The translations under genes were made by a program, and so were the position numbers. A stretch of DNA of 64,000 bases from positions 62,001 through 126,000 of the forward strand of contig NZ_CAJGZK010000002.1 of the NCBI RefSeq assembly GCF_904846215.1, read 5' to 3'. Source of the DNA: Psychrobacter glacincola (GTDB lineage Bacteria; Pseudomonadota; Gammaproteobacteria; Pseudomonadales; Moraxellaceae). The notes below the pieces were generated by a model. That model was given only the letters and a program-made list of their open reading frames with translations. It was not told the origin of the DNA and did no database searches. Shown in pieces: positions 33,629 through 43,290 of this stretch (position 1 is its first letter; each line of letters starts with the position of its first letter).

Positions 33629-34067
33629 GAATGCGCTGATAAAAACTTTGCTAAAGCCGTATAAAAATAACAGGCTTTAATACTTGTTCAATAAATGGCG
33701 ATTTATCATTTTCAATAATGCTTTCTTAATCAGTAATACTTTTTTAATCAATAGTGCTTATTTAAATAGGGTCTTAATAAGACCCTATTTTGTTTTTTTA
33801 TTATTGCTGAGGTTATTATAAAACCAATAGTTTTGTGAAAACCCGTGACAGTATCTATTATGCCCCCTATAATGAAGCTTTCATTTGGGCTAAATGAATT
33901 TATCTATCATTATCGCTATTAGCATCCTATTTTAGGTAACATTTATAAAGCAATGTTTATCGCATTTACTTTATAACCGCTGCCTATTTTGTGCGGCGAT
34001 AATGTCCGTAATTGAGACGCAATCTGATGAGTAATAATCTGTTGACGCGACATAAGGAGTGTGACGC
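33629..34067. other. lysC-csrA spacer with terminator
   Basis: The spacer has 439 bases without a supported gene. A 10-bp stem AAATAGGGTC/GACCCTATTT (33764-33790) followed by a T tract is the lysC terminator, and the remainder probably holds the csrA promoter. Confidence 0.6.
33764..33800 (+). terminator. lysC terminator
   Basis: A perfect 10-bp stem with a 7-base loop is followed by TGTTTTTTT. Confidence 0.85.
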
Positions 34068-34313
34068 ATGTTAATTTTGACACGCCGCGTGGGCGAAACG
34101 CTAATGATTGGCGACGAGGTCAGTGTGACTGTCCTAGGTGTCAAAGGCAATCAAGTACGTATCGGCGTTGATGCGCCTAAAGATATTGCCGTACACCGCG
34201 AAGAAATTTATCAGCGCATTCAACATGAGCGCACGGTACAGTCGCAAATGCAGCATCTTGAGCAAGGCAGCTTTGCGCCATCCTTTGATGACGAAGACTA
34301 TTTTAATCGCTAA
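34068..34313 (+). CDS. csrA: Carbon storage regulator
   Basis: This RNA-binding global post-transcriptional regulator binds GGA motifs in leaders and controls carbon flux, motility and biofilm. The core '[51 protein letters not shown]' is nearly identical to family consensus, including the RNA-binding Arg/Leu/Glu residues. At 81 residues it is about 20 longer than E. coli CsrA, with an acidic, aromatic tail '…DDEDYFNR'. AAGGAG precedes ATG. The gene position after alaS-lysC is conserved in related bacteria. Confidence 0.97.
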   Translation: MLILTRRVGETLMIGDEVSVTVLGVKGNQVRIGVDAPKDIAVHREEIYQRIQHERTVQSQMQHLEQGSFAPSFDDEDYFNR

Positions 34314-34405
34314 TCTGTTAGCTTCATATCTAACTATCAATAATCATTAAGCGTGTATCAAGCACGCTAGTTTTGTCTTTTAAACAGCTTTGAGGTCATT
34401 TATTT

Positions 34406-34780
34406 ATGAGTATCCGCCAATCAGACGTATCGGCTCTACTTAATGGTTTGAATAAAAAAGCCATTGGATTCAATGATGTCATCAGCTTTATTGATGATTT
34501 TTATCGTTATGCGCCAGCGCCTTTTGTTAATGGCATGGCACATAATGCTGCTGGTGAAAACGAAGGCAGCGCAAAGATTTTTGGTTTTGCAAAGCACCAT
34601 GGCTTAAATCAATTAGATACCCTAAAGTTATTTGGTGAACATTACCACACAGTCCAAGCAACCCCTAAAGGGATTGATCATCCCAATATTCGTAATTTTT
34701 TACATTGGGGCTGGCAAGGGTTTTTGATGGAAAAGAATCCATTAACACTGCGCCCTAGCGTAGATACCAGTACGCTTTAA
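34406..34780 (+). CDS. HopJ-type III effector family protein
   Basis: This 124-residue protein is of the HopJ family, named from Pseudomonas syringae but widespread as a short cytoplasmic protein in non-pathogens. Characteristic segments are 'FNDVISFIDDFYRYAPAPFVNG', 'NEGSAKIFGFAKHHGLNQLDTLKLFGEHY' and 'HPNIRNFLHWGWQGFLM'. There is no evidence for secretion or effector action here; the name is only the family label. It converges with the yeaC-like gene on a shared terminator. Confidence 0.9.
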   Translation: MSIRQSDVSALLNGLNKKAIGFNDVISFIDDFYRYAPAPFVNGMAHNAAGENEGSAKIFGFAKHHGLNQLDTLKLFGEHYHTVQATPKGIDHPNIRNFLHWGWQGFLMEKNPLTLRPSVDTSTL

Positions 34781-34802
34781 TGGTTTATGATTGACGATTA
34801 TA

Positions 34803-34838
34803 AAAAAGCCACGCTATGCTGATAGCGTGGCTTTTTTT
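34803..34838. terminator. Bidirectional terminator
   Basis: The long stem AAAAAGCCACGCTAT/ATAGCGTGGCTTTTT has a 4-base loop. It lies between the convergent HopJ-like and YeaC-like genes. Confidence 0.9.
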
Positions 34839-34874
34839 ATGCTTCATTTTTTATCAGTGACTTTAGGCATCAGC

Positions 34875-35186
34875 CTATTTATCGCGAAACTTAACAGGCT
34901 GTACCGCGCCTTTGGGGTTTGGCATATTGGGATAGTGATGCTCATGTTCGACATCACATTCAGTGCCAACGACAGAACCATCGTCTCTGATCGGCTTATG
35001 AATATAGCCTGTCCGCTCAGCAGGTGCTAGATGCTCGTGCTCCCATACCATCACGGCTTGCATACAGGTCTCGCGCTGTTCAGCAGTCAGCTTACGACCG
35101 TCTTGCCATTTGCCAAGCTCAATCGCCATACGAAACTTATCGACTACTTCAGGTGTTAGGCTTGCTAATATCGTTTGTTTATCCAT
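34875..35186 (-). CDS. YeaC/DUF1315 family protein
   Basis: This 103-residue cytoplasmic protein of the DUF1315 (YeaC) family has segments 'VDKFRMAIELGKWQDGRKLTAEQRETCMQAVMVWE' and 'HEHLAPAERTGYIHK'. The C-terminal 30 residues add a His/Asp-rich stretch. The function is unknown. It is upstream of nadK on the other side of a 56-base gap in the opposite reading order; they are transcribed in the same direction but nadK starts elsewhere. Confidence 0.88.
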   Translation of the reverse strand: MDKQTILASLTPEVVDKFRMAIELGKWQDGRKLTAEQRETCMQAVMVWEHEHLAPAERTGYIHKPIRDDGSVVGTECDVEHEHHYPNMPNPKGAVQPVKFRDK

Positions 35187-35242
35187 CGTACCTACTCTCC
35201 ACTACTATTTTTTTATATCACATTTTTGTCTAACAAAGACGT

Positions 35243-36262
35243 TTATTCGTCGTCCATAATATCATCATCAACATCGAGACTGAATTCCTCAGTATGCACA
35301 TTCCAGTGCAACTTCGTCCGGCACGCTTCATAAAAATCAAACCCTGGCGGATGTAACAAGGTTAATTTATCAGGATGTTTACGAATATATAGGCGCTGCT
35401 CTTGCTCAAGCGGTGTGCTTGGTTTACCGTCAGCACTGACCATCGGCTGAGTGCGGTTATCCTCGTGGATACGGATACAAATCTCGCTGGTGCCACTGAC
35501 CACAATAGGGCGACTAGACAGCGTATGCGGGTGCATAGGCACCAAACATATTGCATCCATGCTCGGATGGATGATAGGACCACCACCAGAAAGCGCATAA
35601 GCCGTCGAGCCCGTCGGTGTTGCGACAATAAGACCATCACTGTGCTGCCGATAAACATCATGCCCATCGATTTTCATCTGAAAATCAATCATATGGACAG
35701 ACTTACCAGCATGCAACACCACATCATTGAGTGCCATATCTTCATGAATAATCTTACGACCTTCACGAATCTCCATCGTCAGCAAAAACCTGTGATCTAA
35801 CTGATAATCACCCATCAGTACCTGGCGTAACTTGAAGGCGGCTTCATCAGGTTTGACATCGGCTAAAAAACCAAGGCGACCACGGTTGACGCCCAATACA
35901 GGAACACGATAGCGTGCCAGTGCTTCAGCGGCATGCAATATAGAGCCATCACCACCAACCACGATAACCAAATCGCAAATCTCGCCAATAAGGCTACGCT
36001 TCACGATTTTAACCCTTTCGATTTCAGCGAGATTCAATGTTGGCAAGTTCGCAGTTTGCACATCCATAATCAACGTGAGATTCAAATCGTTGACGGTCTG
36101 AGCAATCTGTACAAGGCTCTGGATCACGCTACGCTTTCCGGCACGACCCATCAAGCCAATACGGCGAAAGGCAGGGTTTTTGATAGCGTGGAACAGCTCT
36201 GACTCATGTAAGTGCGGCAATCTTGCTGACTGCGCTGAGTTTTCCATAAATTGACTCGTCAT
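35243..36262 (-). CDS. nadK: NAD kinase
   Basis: This 339-residue NAD(+) kinase makes NADP. 'LVIVVGGDGSILHAAEAL' (GGDG motif) is near residues 85-95, 'NRGRLGFLADV' follows, and 'DGLIVATPTGSTAYALSGGGPI' is near 215. A C-terminal acidic extension ('DVDDDIMDDE') is longer than in E. coli. Two starts are possible, MTSQF (36262) and MENSAQ (36247), and neither has a strong ribosome site. The gene stands alone, facing away from the BI-1 gene. Confidence 0.96.
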   Translation of the reverse strand: MTSQFMENSAQSARLPHLHESELFHAIKNPAFRRIGLMGRAGKRSVIQSLVQIAQTVNDLNLTLIMDVQTANLPTLNLAEIERVKIVKRSLIGEICDLVIVVGGDGSILHAAEALARYRVPVLGVNRGRLGFLADVKPDEAAFKLRQVLMGDYQLDHRFLLTMEIREGRKIIHEDMALNDVVLHAGKSVHMIDFQMKIDGHDVYRQHSDGLIVATPTGSTAYALSGGGPIIHPSMDAICLVPMHPHTLSSRPIVVSGTSEICIRIHEDNRTQPMVSADGKPSTPLEQEQRLYIRKHPDKLTLLHPPGFDFYEACRTKLHWNVHTEEFSLDVDDDIMDDE

Positions 36263-36688
36263 GACGGTAAATTACAGAGCAATGATAGCGAGAAATAAGC
36301 GCTTAGACTAGCCTGTTTGTGAATTATCGTTGTTAACGGTCGTAATTGACCCCATATAAAAACCAATATACGCTGTTTTAGCCGTGTCTATTTAGCTACT
36401 TAATATCCGTCTATAGTCAGTCCTAAATAAAAGAAATACAAATGTTATCAATCATTACTGGGGTTCATTTTTCTTGCTTGCTGTGGCTACGCAGACAGAG
36501 GATGCGAATAATTAACCCCAGTAGCTCTGTACTCTTTTAAAAGTGGATCAACTATATTGAAGGCTTGCATGCAATTTAGTGATCGCGTAACGCCTTTTAA
36601 GCGGTCACGTAAACACAATTGACAATAATCGTGGTTTTGTTAAAGTAGCTGACATCTCTATTATTGTTATTTTATTGAGGACAACTTT
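36263..36688. other. Divergent nadK / BI-1 spacer with miniature-element copy
   Basis: The spacer has 426 bases without a gene. Most of its middle is miniature element copy 2; promoters for both divergent genes should flank it. Confidence 0.5.
36412..36556 (+). mobile_element. Miniature inverted-repeat element, copy 2 (divergent)
   Basis: The element has 145 bases with ends TATAGTCAG / TATAGTTGA (reversed). The hairpin arms are TACTGGGGTT/AACCCCAGTA, and the core has TTTCTTGCTTGCTGTGGCTA and GCAGACAGAGGATGC. Confidence 0.8.
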
Positions 36689-37411
36689 ATGGCCAATCCT
36701 ATTGTCAGTCGTGCAGAGCTTGCCGTCGGTGGCGCGCCGATGACGGTTAAGGGCGTGATTCAAAAAACCAGTTTATTGCTTGGGTTATCCGCTATTACGG
36801 GTATTGGATTTTTCTTTTATGCACTAATGGCAGGTTTATCGCAAGGTTTTATCACGATGGCCGCCTTTGGTAGTATGTTTGCTGCTTTTGGCTTGGCAAT
36901 TTTTATCACCTTTAAACCACAAAAAGCCAAAACCTTCGCCGTTCCTTATGCACTTTTGGAAGGTATATTTTTAGGTGGTATCTCTCTGTTCTTTATGAGA
37001 ATGTACCCAAGCGTACCAGTCACTGCGATGTGTGCAACGTTTGTGACAGCAGCGGTTATGCTGGGGCTATATCGCTCAGGTTTGGTAAAAGTTACAGAAA
37101 AATTCCGCTCAATTGTGACCTCAGCATTGATTGCCATCATGCTGGTTTATGTGGTGCAGTGGGTGCTTTCTTTAGCATTTGGTTCAAGCCTACCTTTCTT
37201 ATTTGAAGGGGGCGCTATTGCTATTGGTTTTAGCTTGTTTGTGATTATTATCGCCTCTTTTACGCTGTTATTAGACTTTGATAATATCGAGCGCGGTGTT
37301 GCGATGGGTGTCTCAGAAGACTACGAATGGTTATTCAGTATTGGTCTTCTTGCAACGCTAGTATGGATGTATATCGAGTTTATGCGTCTGCTAAGCTATC
37401 TACAAGACTAA
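36689..37411 (+). CDS. Bax inhibitor-1/YccA-family membrane protein
   Basis: This 240-residue inner-membrane protein has seven predicted transmembrane helices (e.g. 'LLGLSAITGIGFFFYALMAG', 'MAAFGSMFAAFGLAIFI'). It carries the BI-1/YccA feature 'LDFDNIERGVAMGVSEDYEWLFSIGLLATLVWMYIEFMRLL' at the C-terminus, whose Asp residues form the family's pH-sensing pair. E. coli YccA modulates FtsH. Here it is a single gene with GAGGA before ATG and its own terminator. Confidence 0.93.
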   Translation: MANPIVSRAELAVGGAPMTVKGVIQKTSLLLGLSAITGIGFFFYALMAGLSQGFITMAAFGSMFAAFGLAIFITFKPQKAKTFAVPYALLEGIFLGGISLFFMRMYPSVPVTAMCATFVTAAVMLGLYRSGLVKVTEKFRSIVTSALIAIMLVYVVQWVLSLAFGSSLPFLFEGGAIAIGFSLFVIIIASFTLLLDFDNIERGVAMGVSEDYEWLFSIGLLATLVWMYIEFMRLLSYLQD

Positions 37412-37436
37412 TCTAAACACTGTTTAAAACTTACTC

Positions 37437-37476
37437 ATAAAAAAACCGTCTTTTATAAAGGTGGTTTTTTTATGGG
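37437..37476. terminator. Terminator between BI-1 gene and copper ATPase
   Basis: The A-tract and stem AAAACCGTCTTT/AAAGGTGGTTTT with a short loop are followed by Ts. It lies between convergent genes. Confidence 0.7.
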
Positions 37477-37498
37477 GCAAACTAATGACTTATTTAAA

Positions 37499-40348
37499 TT
37501 AAGCTCGCTTGAGACGCAGCGCATTTAATACCACAAACAGTGAGCTTAATGACATACCAATAGCAGCCAACCAAGGTGGCACATAACCCAAAGCCGCTGG
37601 TATCAAGACACTACTGTTATAAATAAGTGCCCAACGCAAATTTTGCTTGATAATACGTTTCGTTTTATCAGCGATACGTTTTGCAGCAATAATAGCTTCG
37701 ATTTGTCCGTTTAAGATAATACTATCGCTCGATACCTGCGCTAAATCTGCTGCACCGGCAATCGAGGTTGAAACGTCTGCCGCTGCCAATACTGGGGCGT
37801 CATTGATACCATCACCAACCATCAATACCACTGCCCCTTGAGCTTGTAGCTGCTGAATATGATTGACCTTGTCCATTGGCGATAAACCGTTATAGGCTGA
37901 CTGCATGCCCAAATTCTTAGCCATCTCCAATGCTTGCGAACTTGGGTCACCTGTGAGCATGATAGGCTCAATACCTAGTGCTTTAAGGCTATCGAGCATC
38001 GACTGTGCGCTATCACGTACCTTATCATTAAAATAAAAACATGCCAGTGCTTGCCACGTTATTGATTCATCCTTTTGACAAGACAAGACCACTGCTGAGC
38101 TGGCTCGCTCGGCAACTAGATCAATCATTAAGTCGTTATCCACATTGGCAACATTATTCATTTTGTCTAAAGCAAAATCCACATGACCAATGCGATATAA
38201 CACGCCATCAATCATAGCTTCTACGCCACCTACCGGATAATGCTGCAACACTTGCGTCGCTGGCAGATGCAGTTGATAGGCAGCGGTCAGTAACGCATGC
38301 GCAATAGGATGACGACTGCCCACCTCTAACGCCGCCGCAATGGCTAATAGACTGTCCTTTTCATCATTTGTGTCTGTTGTCATATCATTTGCTGCTAATA
38401 GCTCAATATTTAATAAATTGGGTTTACCATAGGTCAATGTTCCCGTTTTATCAAAAGCCACATGGGTAATCTCAGCGAGCGTTTGCAGCGTATGCCCGCG
38501 CGTGGTTAAAAAGCCATAACTTGCTAATCGGTTGGTCGATACAGTGAGCGCAATTGGTGTCGCTAAGGAGAGCGCACAAGGACATGTCGCGACCAATACC
38601 GCAACCGTTGCCCAAACCGCTTGGCTTGGGTCAACGATATACCAGCCAATAAATACCAAAACAGACAACACTAAAATGCGCGCAACAAACCAACGTGCCA
38701 GCTTATCTGCTTGCTGCGCCAGTTTTGGCTTTTCACTCATTGCCCGATTCATCAGCCTGTCAATCAGACCGATTTGGCTATCCTCTGGCAGCGCTGTGAC
38801 CAGCATCTCAAACGGCTGACTGTCGTTTTGTGCGCCGCCAACGATATAATCGCCCTGAGCCTTACTGATTAAATCGCCTTCACCCGTTAGTAAACTTTGC
38901 GATATAGTTGCGCTTGGACTAAGTAAAATACCATCACTGATAATCTCAGAACCTGCCTCAACCATGATGATGTCACCCACTTGCAAGCTATGAGCGGTCA
39001 CCATCTGCTTTTCTTTTGCCTCATCTTTTGTATTTGTGATAGTTAATCGTTGCTGGCGAGTCTGCTGCCAATCTTGAGCAATACGCGATGTTAATGTAAA
39101 GATATTAGCATCCATACTTTGCGTAAAGTTGGGCGTAGCGCTCGCTGTATTTTGACTGTTTGGCTTATTACTAATCCCGTTAACAGCCCCACTCACAGAT
39201 ACATCGCCAAGCTGATTAGTGGACTCTGCGCTTTCTTGTTTAAGCGCATTTCTATGAGCACTGTTTTGCTCCAATAACTGCAAAATACTTTCAGCTGCGT
39301 CTTTATCTTCAGCGATTTTCTGTACCAAAACCGGCTCAACGACCACCAAATCATTTGCCATGGTTGCCGCTTTTAGCCGCGCATTGTGCTCAATATAACG
39401 CCCTGCGAGCAAGAAGAAAATAAACATACTGACTGAGTCGTAGTACGTCTCCCCTTGCCCAGTAATGGTGGCAAACAGACTGGCAGAGAAAGTGACAATC
39501 AAGGCAATACTAACGGGCACATCCATATTGACTTGGCGGGCACGAATCGCTGACCATGCTGACGTAAAAAACGGCATACCGGCATAAAAGAATACTGGCG
39601 TACTGACGAATAAAGACACCCAGCGCAGAAAATCGCGCTGAAATATCAGCATATCGCTGTATTCACCAAAATAAATAGCCACGGCATACATCATTGCTTG
39701 CATAGAGCCAAGCGCCGCAATGCCAAGCCGGATAAGCATCTGATTATTATGACGTGCTAGCATAGCCTCGTGAGTGTCTTGCCGATAAGGCTTGGCTTCA
39801 TAACCGATTTCATTAATGACGGCTAAAATACGGCTAATCGGTAGCTTGCTCTCATCCCATATCACGCGCATACGTTGATTGGTCAAATTGACCTGACATT
39901 TATCAATACCCTCTAACTCATCAAGCCGCGATTCAATCAGCCACGTACAAGCGGCGCAGCGCAAATTATTGACCGACAACTCTGCCACTGACATACCGTC
40001 TTGGACGTAGACGAACTGTGATTTTATTTCATCATGGTCGTAAGCCTCAAGGCGGGTCATTTGCGTTGGCAGGCTTGCCGTACGGTTAATCTCTGAGCGA
40101 TCAAGATAATATTGCTCAAGCCCCGCCTCAACGATGCTTTGTGAGGCCAACTGACAACCCATACAGCACATCTCACGCGATTGACCCAATATATTGCTAT
40201 AAAATGGCGGCTGCGGCACGGGATCACCGCAATGAAAACAGTGACCTGCTAGCGGTAGTACTAGACCGTCAATAATAGAGTTGTCCTGATAATGAGTGTT
40301 TGTATTTAATGGCGGTATTGGTGACATAGGAGATGGCATACTGGACAT
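37499..40348 (-). CDS. CcoI/FixI-type copper P-type ATPase
   Basis: This heavy-metal P1B ATPase has 949 residues. The N-terminal Cys-rich segment ('HCFHCGDPVP...CCMGCQLAS') is typical of CcoI/FixI rather than CopA. A heavy-metal-associated domain with CxxC is at 'NNLRCAACTWLIE', followed by eight membrane helices including 'ATCPCALSLATP' (CPC metal site). The catalytic 'DKTGTLTYG' and hinge 'MVGDGINDAPVLA' are near the C-terminus. CcoI delivers copper for cbb3 oxidase assembly. An insert of about 120 Ser/Asn/Gln-rich residues (roughly 345-460) lies in the actuator region. The longer ATG at 40378 lacks a ribosome site. No cco genes are nearby. Confidence 0.88.
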   Translation of the reverse strand: MSSMPSPMSPIPPLNTNTHYQDNSIIDGLVLPLAGHCFHCGDPVPQPPFYSNILGQSREMCCMGCQLASQSIVEAGLEQYYLDRSEINRTASLPTQMTRLEAYDHDEIKSQFVYVQDGMSVAELSVNNLRCAACTWLIESRLDELEGIDKCQVNLTNQRMRVIWDESKLPISRILAVINEIGYEAKPYRQDTHEAMLARHNNQMLIRLGIAALGSMQAMMYAVAIYFGEYSDMLIFQRDFLRWVSLFVSTPVFFYAGMPFFTSAWSAIRARQVNMDVPVSIALIVTFSASLFATITGQGETYYDSVSMFIFFLLAGRYIEHNARLKAATMANDLVVVEPVLVQKIAEDKDAAESILQLLEQNSAHRNALKQESAESTNQLGDVSVSGAVNGISNKPNSQNTASATPNFTQSMDANIFTLTSRIAQDWQQTRQQRLTITNTKDEAKEKQMVTAHSLQVGDIIMVEAGSEIISDGILLSPSATISQSLLTGEGDLISKAQGDYIVGGAQNDSQPFEMLVTALPEDSQIGLIDRLMNRAMSEKPKLAQQADKLARWFVARILVLSVLVFIGWYIVDPSQAVWATVAVLVATCPCALSLATPIALTVSTNRLASYGFLTTRGHTLQTLAEITHVAFDKTGTLTYGKPNLLNIELLAANDMTTDTNDEKDSLLAIAAALEVGSRHPIAHALLTAAYQLHLPATQVLQHYPVGGVEAMIDGVLYRIGHVDFALDKMNNVANVDNDLMIDLVAERASSAVVLSCQKDESITWQALACFYFNDKVRDSAQSMLDSLKALGIEPIMLTGDPSSQALEMAKNLGMQSAYNGLSPMDKVNHIQQLQAQGAVVLMVGDGINDAPVLAAADVSTSIAGAADLAQVSSDSIILNGQIEAIIAAKRIADKTKRIIKQNLRWALIYNSSVLIPAALGYVPPWLAAIGMSLSSLFVVLNALRLKRA

Positions 40349-40378
40349 AATCGCACTTATTTCCTTTAGACAAAACAT

Positions 40379-40698
40379 TGAGTGAATGACTTCAAATCAA
40401 AGCTCTATCATCTGATCTACTCGATAGCGAGGAAACCACTATATTGAATGGCTATTGTATTAGGATATGTGGCACTAATCTTTATTCTTATTTAAAAAAT
40501 ATACCGCTACGGTGATAAAAAGTGGCGGATACTTTCAAATAACCATCATTGCTTTTATAAAGATTATACTATAAGCACAGGCTCTCAGCAGTATAACTCC
40601 TTAGTGCTGAGAGCAAATGAATGCCTGCGTTGACGATGATAGATTGAAAAATTTGTCAATTTGCGTCATTATGAGGCAGTTTTTTATCCCAAAATGGT
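40379..40698. other. Copper ATPase / mrcB divergent spacer with hairpin
   Basis: The spacer has about 320 bases with no gene. A perfect 10-bp inverted repeat GCTCTCAGCA/TGCTGAGAGC (40581-40614, 14-base loop) without a T tract may be a regulatory structure for mrcB. Confidence 0.45.
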
Positions 40699-43191
40699 GT
40701 GTCATCAGTGCAAAAATCTCATTCTAAGCAACCACAGTCCTCTAAGCCTGCTATCAATACGCTACCTTCCCAGCAGCGCGGCATGGTGTTTAGTAGTATT
40801 TTATTAATTGTTGTCATCGCTGGTATGGTGCTATTGGCACTGTATTTGGTCAAACTTGATCGCACCATTACTCACAAGTTTGAGGGGAAACGCTGGGATA
40901 TTCCTGCCAAGGTTTATTCGCAGCCGCTTGAATTGTATCAAGGTGCCAACGTCGATAAAGACACGATGAAGAAGTGGCTTGAATTACTCAATTATCAAAG
41001 CGATAAAGCCTATGATCGCACAGGTACTTATCATAAATCTGGCAATACCTATTTTATTCATACGCGTGGGTTTACTTATAGCGCCAACGATATAGACCAA
41101 GAGCAAGTCATCAAAATGACTATTGCTGGTGATAAGATTGAGTCAGTACAAAGTACTGTGGCGGCGAAAACCGGTATTATCCGTCTTGAGCCGGTGAATA
41201 TCGGCGGTATTTACCCTGATAGCAATGAAGACCGTATGGTTGTCTCGTTAGATGAGGTACCGCAGCCGCTTATTGATGCATTGATCGCGACAGAAGATCG
41301 GGGTTTTTATGAGCATAAAGGGGTATCGATACGCGGTATTGCTCGTGCGGTGATCAATAACTTCTCTGGTGGCTCACGTCAAGGTGGCTCGACCATCACC
41401 CAGCAGCTGATTAAAAACTTTTATCTCAATTCAGACCGTACGATGAAGCGCAAAGCCAATGAAGCCTTGATGGCAGTACTACTTGAGCTGCATTATAGTA
41501 AAGATGAGATTTTGCAGGCCTATCTCAACGAGATTTATTTGGGTCAAAACGGCAAACGCTCTATCAATGGTTTTGGTTTGGCATCACAATTTTATTTTGA
41601 TAAGCCGCTCAATGAGCTGCGCCTAGATCAACAAGCGCTGCTTGTCGGTATGGCAAAAGGACCGAGCGTTTATAACCCACGCCGTCATCCAAACGATTCA
41701 AAAGCGCGCCGTGACGTTGTACTTAGCAATATGTTGGCCGTCGGCTCCCTGAGTCAAGAAGACTACGATAAGGCATTAAAAAACTCACTTGGGGTGGTTG
41801 ATAAGCCGGTTGAAGGTAAAAGCCAGTTCCCCGACTTTTTAGACATCGTTAAGCGTGAATTAAATAAAGTTTATTACTCTGATGACCTCAAAAACGAAGG
41901 TCTAATTATCATCAGTACGATGGACCCTATTGCCCAGCTGGCAGCGGACAAAGCAGTTGAGAGAAAACTTGGCGAGCTACGCCGTAGTGGTAGCAAAACC
42001 AAGGATTTACAAGGGGCGCTGGTCAGTGCCAATCCTGAAACCGGTGAGCTGGTTTCTGTTGTCGGTAGCGGCAGCGAGTTTACTGGCTTTAACCGTGCGG
42101 TCGATGCCAAACGCCAAGTAGGCTCATTATTAAAGCCGATTATTTATATGACCGCTCTCGAAAGTGGTCGCTATAATTTGGCAAGCTCAGTCGATGACTC
42201 CCCGATTACGGTCAGTCTGAGTGATGGTACCGAGTGGAATCCTAAAAACTATGACAATCGTGACCATGGCTACATACCTTTTACCACCGCCCTGTCGCAA
42301 TCGTATAACCATAGTGCCGTACGCTTAGGCATGGAATTTGGAGTCGACACCTTTGCCAAGCAATTAAAACGCATGGGTGTGAAAGAAAAAATACCCCCTT
42401 ATCCTGCGGCATTATTGGGCTCAGTCAATCTAAGCCCGATGGACATGCTTGGTGTCTATCAAATCTTTGCAACGGGCGGTTTCCGTACGCCTATTCATAG
42501 TATCCGTAGTGTGATTGATGAGCGCGGTAGTATCCTACAGCGCACGGGGTTAAATACTCAGCGCAGTATTCCGCCTGAGACCAACTTTCTGATTAACTAT
42601 GCGCTGCAAGACGTCGTCAAAAACGGTACAGCTAGACGCGTGCAATCGCTTGGTAGCCATCTAAATCTTGCGGGCAAAACAGGTACCACCAATGATTACC
42701 GCGATGCGTGGTTTGCCGGTTATAGTGGTAACTATGTCAGCGTGGTTTGGGTTGGACGTGATGACAATAAGCCTATTGGGCTTAGCGGCGGTAGCGGTGC
42801 TTTGCCAGTTTGGGTCGATTATATGAATCGTCTAAAACTGACACCTGTTGCATTGCCCGAGCCAGAAGGTATCGAATGGCTGTGGTTAGAGAACAACTCA
42901 GGCAAGCTGTCAAATGAGCGCTGTGCCAGCGCACGCTACTTGCCTGTTATGTCAGCATATTTGCCACAAGAAGCCAGCAGTTGTGCGATTGGCTTATACC
43001 AACAGGATCGTGCGCGCGAGCAAATGCAGTGGCAAAATCAGCAAGGCGACATCAATAAGCAACGTCGCCGTGAAGGATTAGACATTCCAGATGGTGAAGC
43101 CATTGATAATGGCAGCAATGATGCCGAGCAAGACGGTGATACACCCAATCGTGTAGATACTTGGTACGACCGTGCCGTTGAATGGTTTTAG
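40699..43191 (+). CDS. mrcB: Penicillin-binding protein 1B, bifunctional
   Basis: This 830-residue class A PBP polymerises and cross-links peptidoglycan. An N-terminal membrane anchor (residues ~30-50) is followed by a UB2H domain ('KFEGKRWDIPAKVYSQPLELYQGA'). The glycosyltransferase 51 domain carries 'ATEDRGFYEHKGVSIRGIARA' and 'GGSTITQQLIKNF'. The transpeptidase has 'GSLLKPIIY' (SxxK), 'SYNHSAVRLG' and 'KTGTTNDYRDAWF' (KTG). The C-terminal tail is polar. It starts at GTG; a strong ribosome site is not obvious. The next genes are a TPR lipoprotein and prmA, separated by element copy 3. Confidence 0.95.
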   Translation: MSSVQKSHSKQPQSSKPAINTLPSQQRGMVFSSILLIVVIAGMVLLALYLVKLDRTITHKFEGKRWDIPAKVYSQPLELYQGANVDKDTMKKWLELLNYQSDKAYDRTGTYHKSGNTYFIHTRGFTYSANDIDQEQVIKMTIAGDKIESVQSTVAAKTGIIRLEPVNIGGIYPDSNEDRMVVSLDEVPQPLIDALIATEDRGFYEHKGVSIRGIARAVINNFSGGSRQGGSTITQQLIKNFYLNSDRTMKRKANEALMAVLLELHYSKDEILQAYLNEIYLGQNGKRSINGFGLASQFYFDKPLNELRLDQQALLVGMAKGPSVYNPRRHPNDSKARRDVVLSNMLAVGSLSQEDYDKALKNSLGVVDKPVEGKSQFPDFLDIVKRELNKVYYSDDLKNEGLIIISTMDPIAQLAADKAVERKLGELRRSGSKTKDLQGALVSANPETGELVSVVGSGSEFTGFNRAVDAKRQVGSLLKPIIYMTALESGRYNLASSVDDSPITVSLSDGTEWNPKNYDNRDHGYIPFTTALSQSYNHSAVRLGMEFGVDTFAKQLKRMGVKEKIPPYPAALLGSVNLSPMDMLGVYQIFATGGFRTPIHSIRSVIDERGSILQRTGLNTQRSIPPETNFLINYALQDVVKNGTARRVQSLGSHLNLAGKTGTTNDYRDAWFAGYSGNYVSVVWVGRDDNKPIGLSGGSGALPVWVDYMNRLKLTPVALPEPEGIEWLWLENNSGKLSNERCASARYLPVMSAYLPQEASSCAIGLYQQDRAREQMQWQNQQGDINKQRRREGLDIPDGEAIDNGSNDAEQDGDTPNRVDTWYDRAVEWF

Positions 43192-43290
43192 TGAACTGCT
43201 TCTATTTCAGTCGTAATAGCTAAATGTTTGACTTTACATGGTAGTAGCTGAACGATTTTAATATTTTTAAAACTTAAAAAGGGTTTTAAT

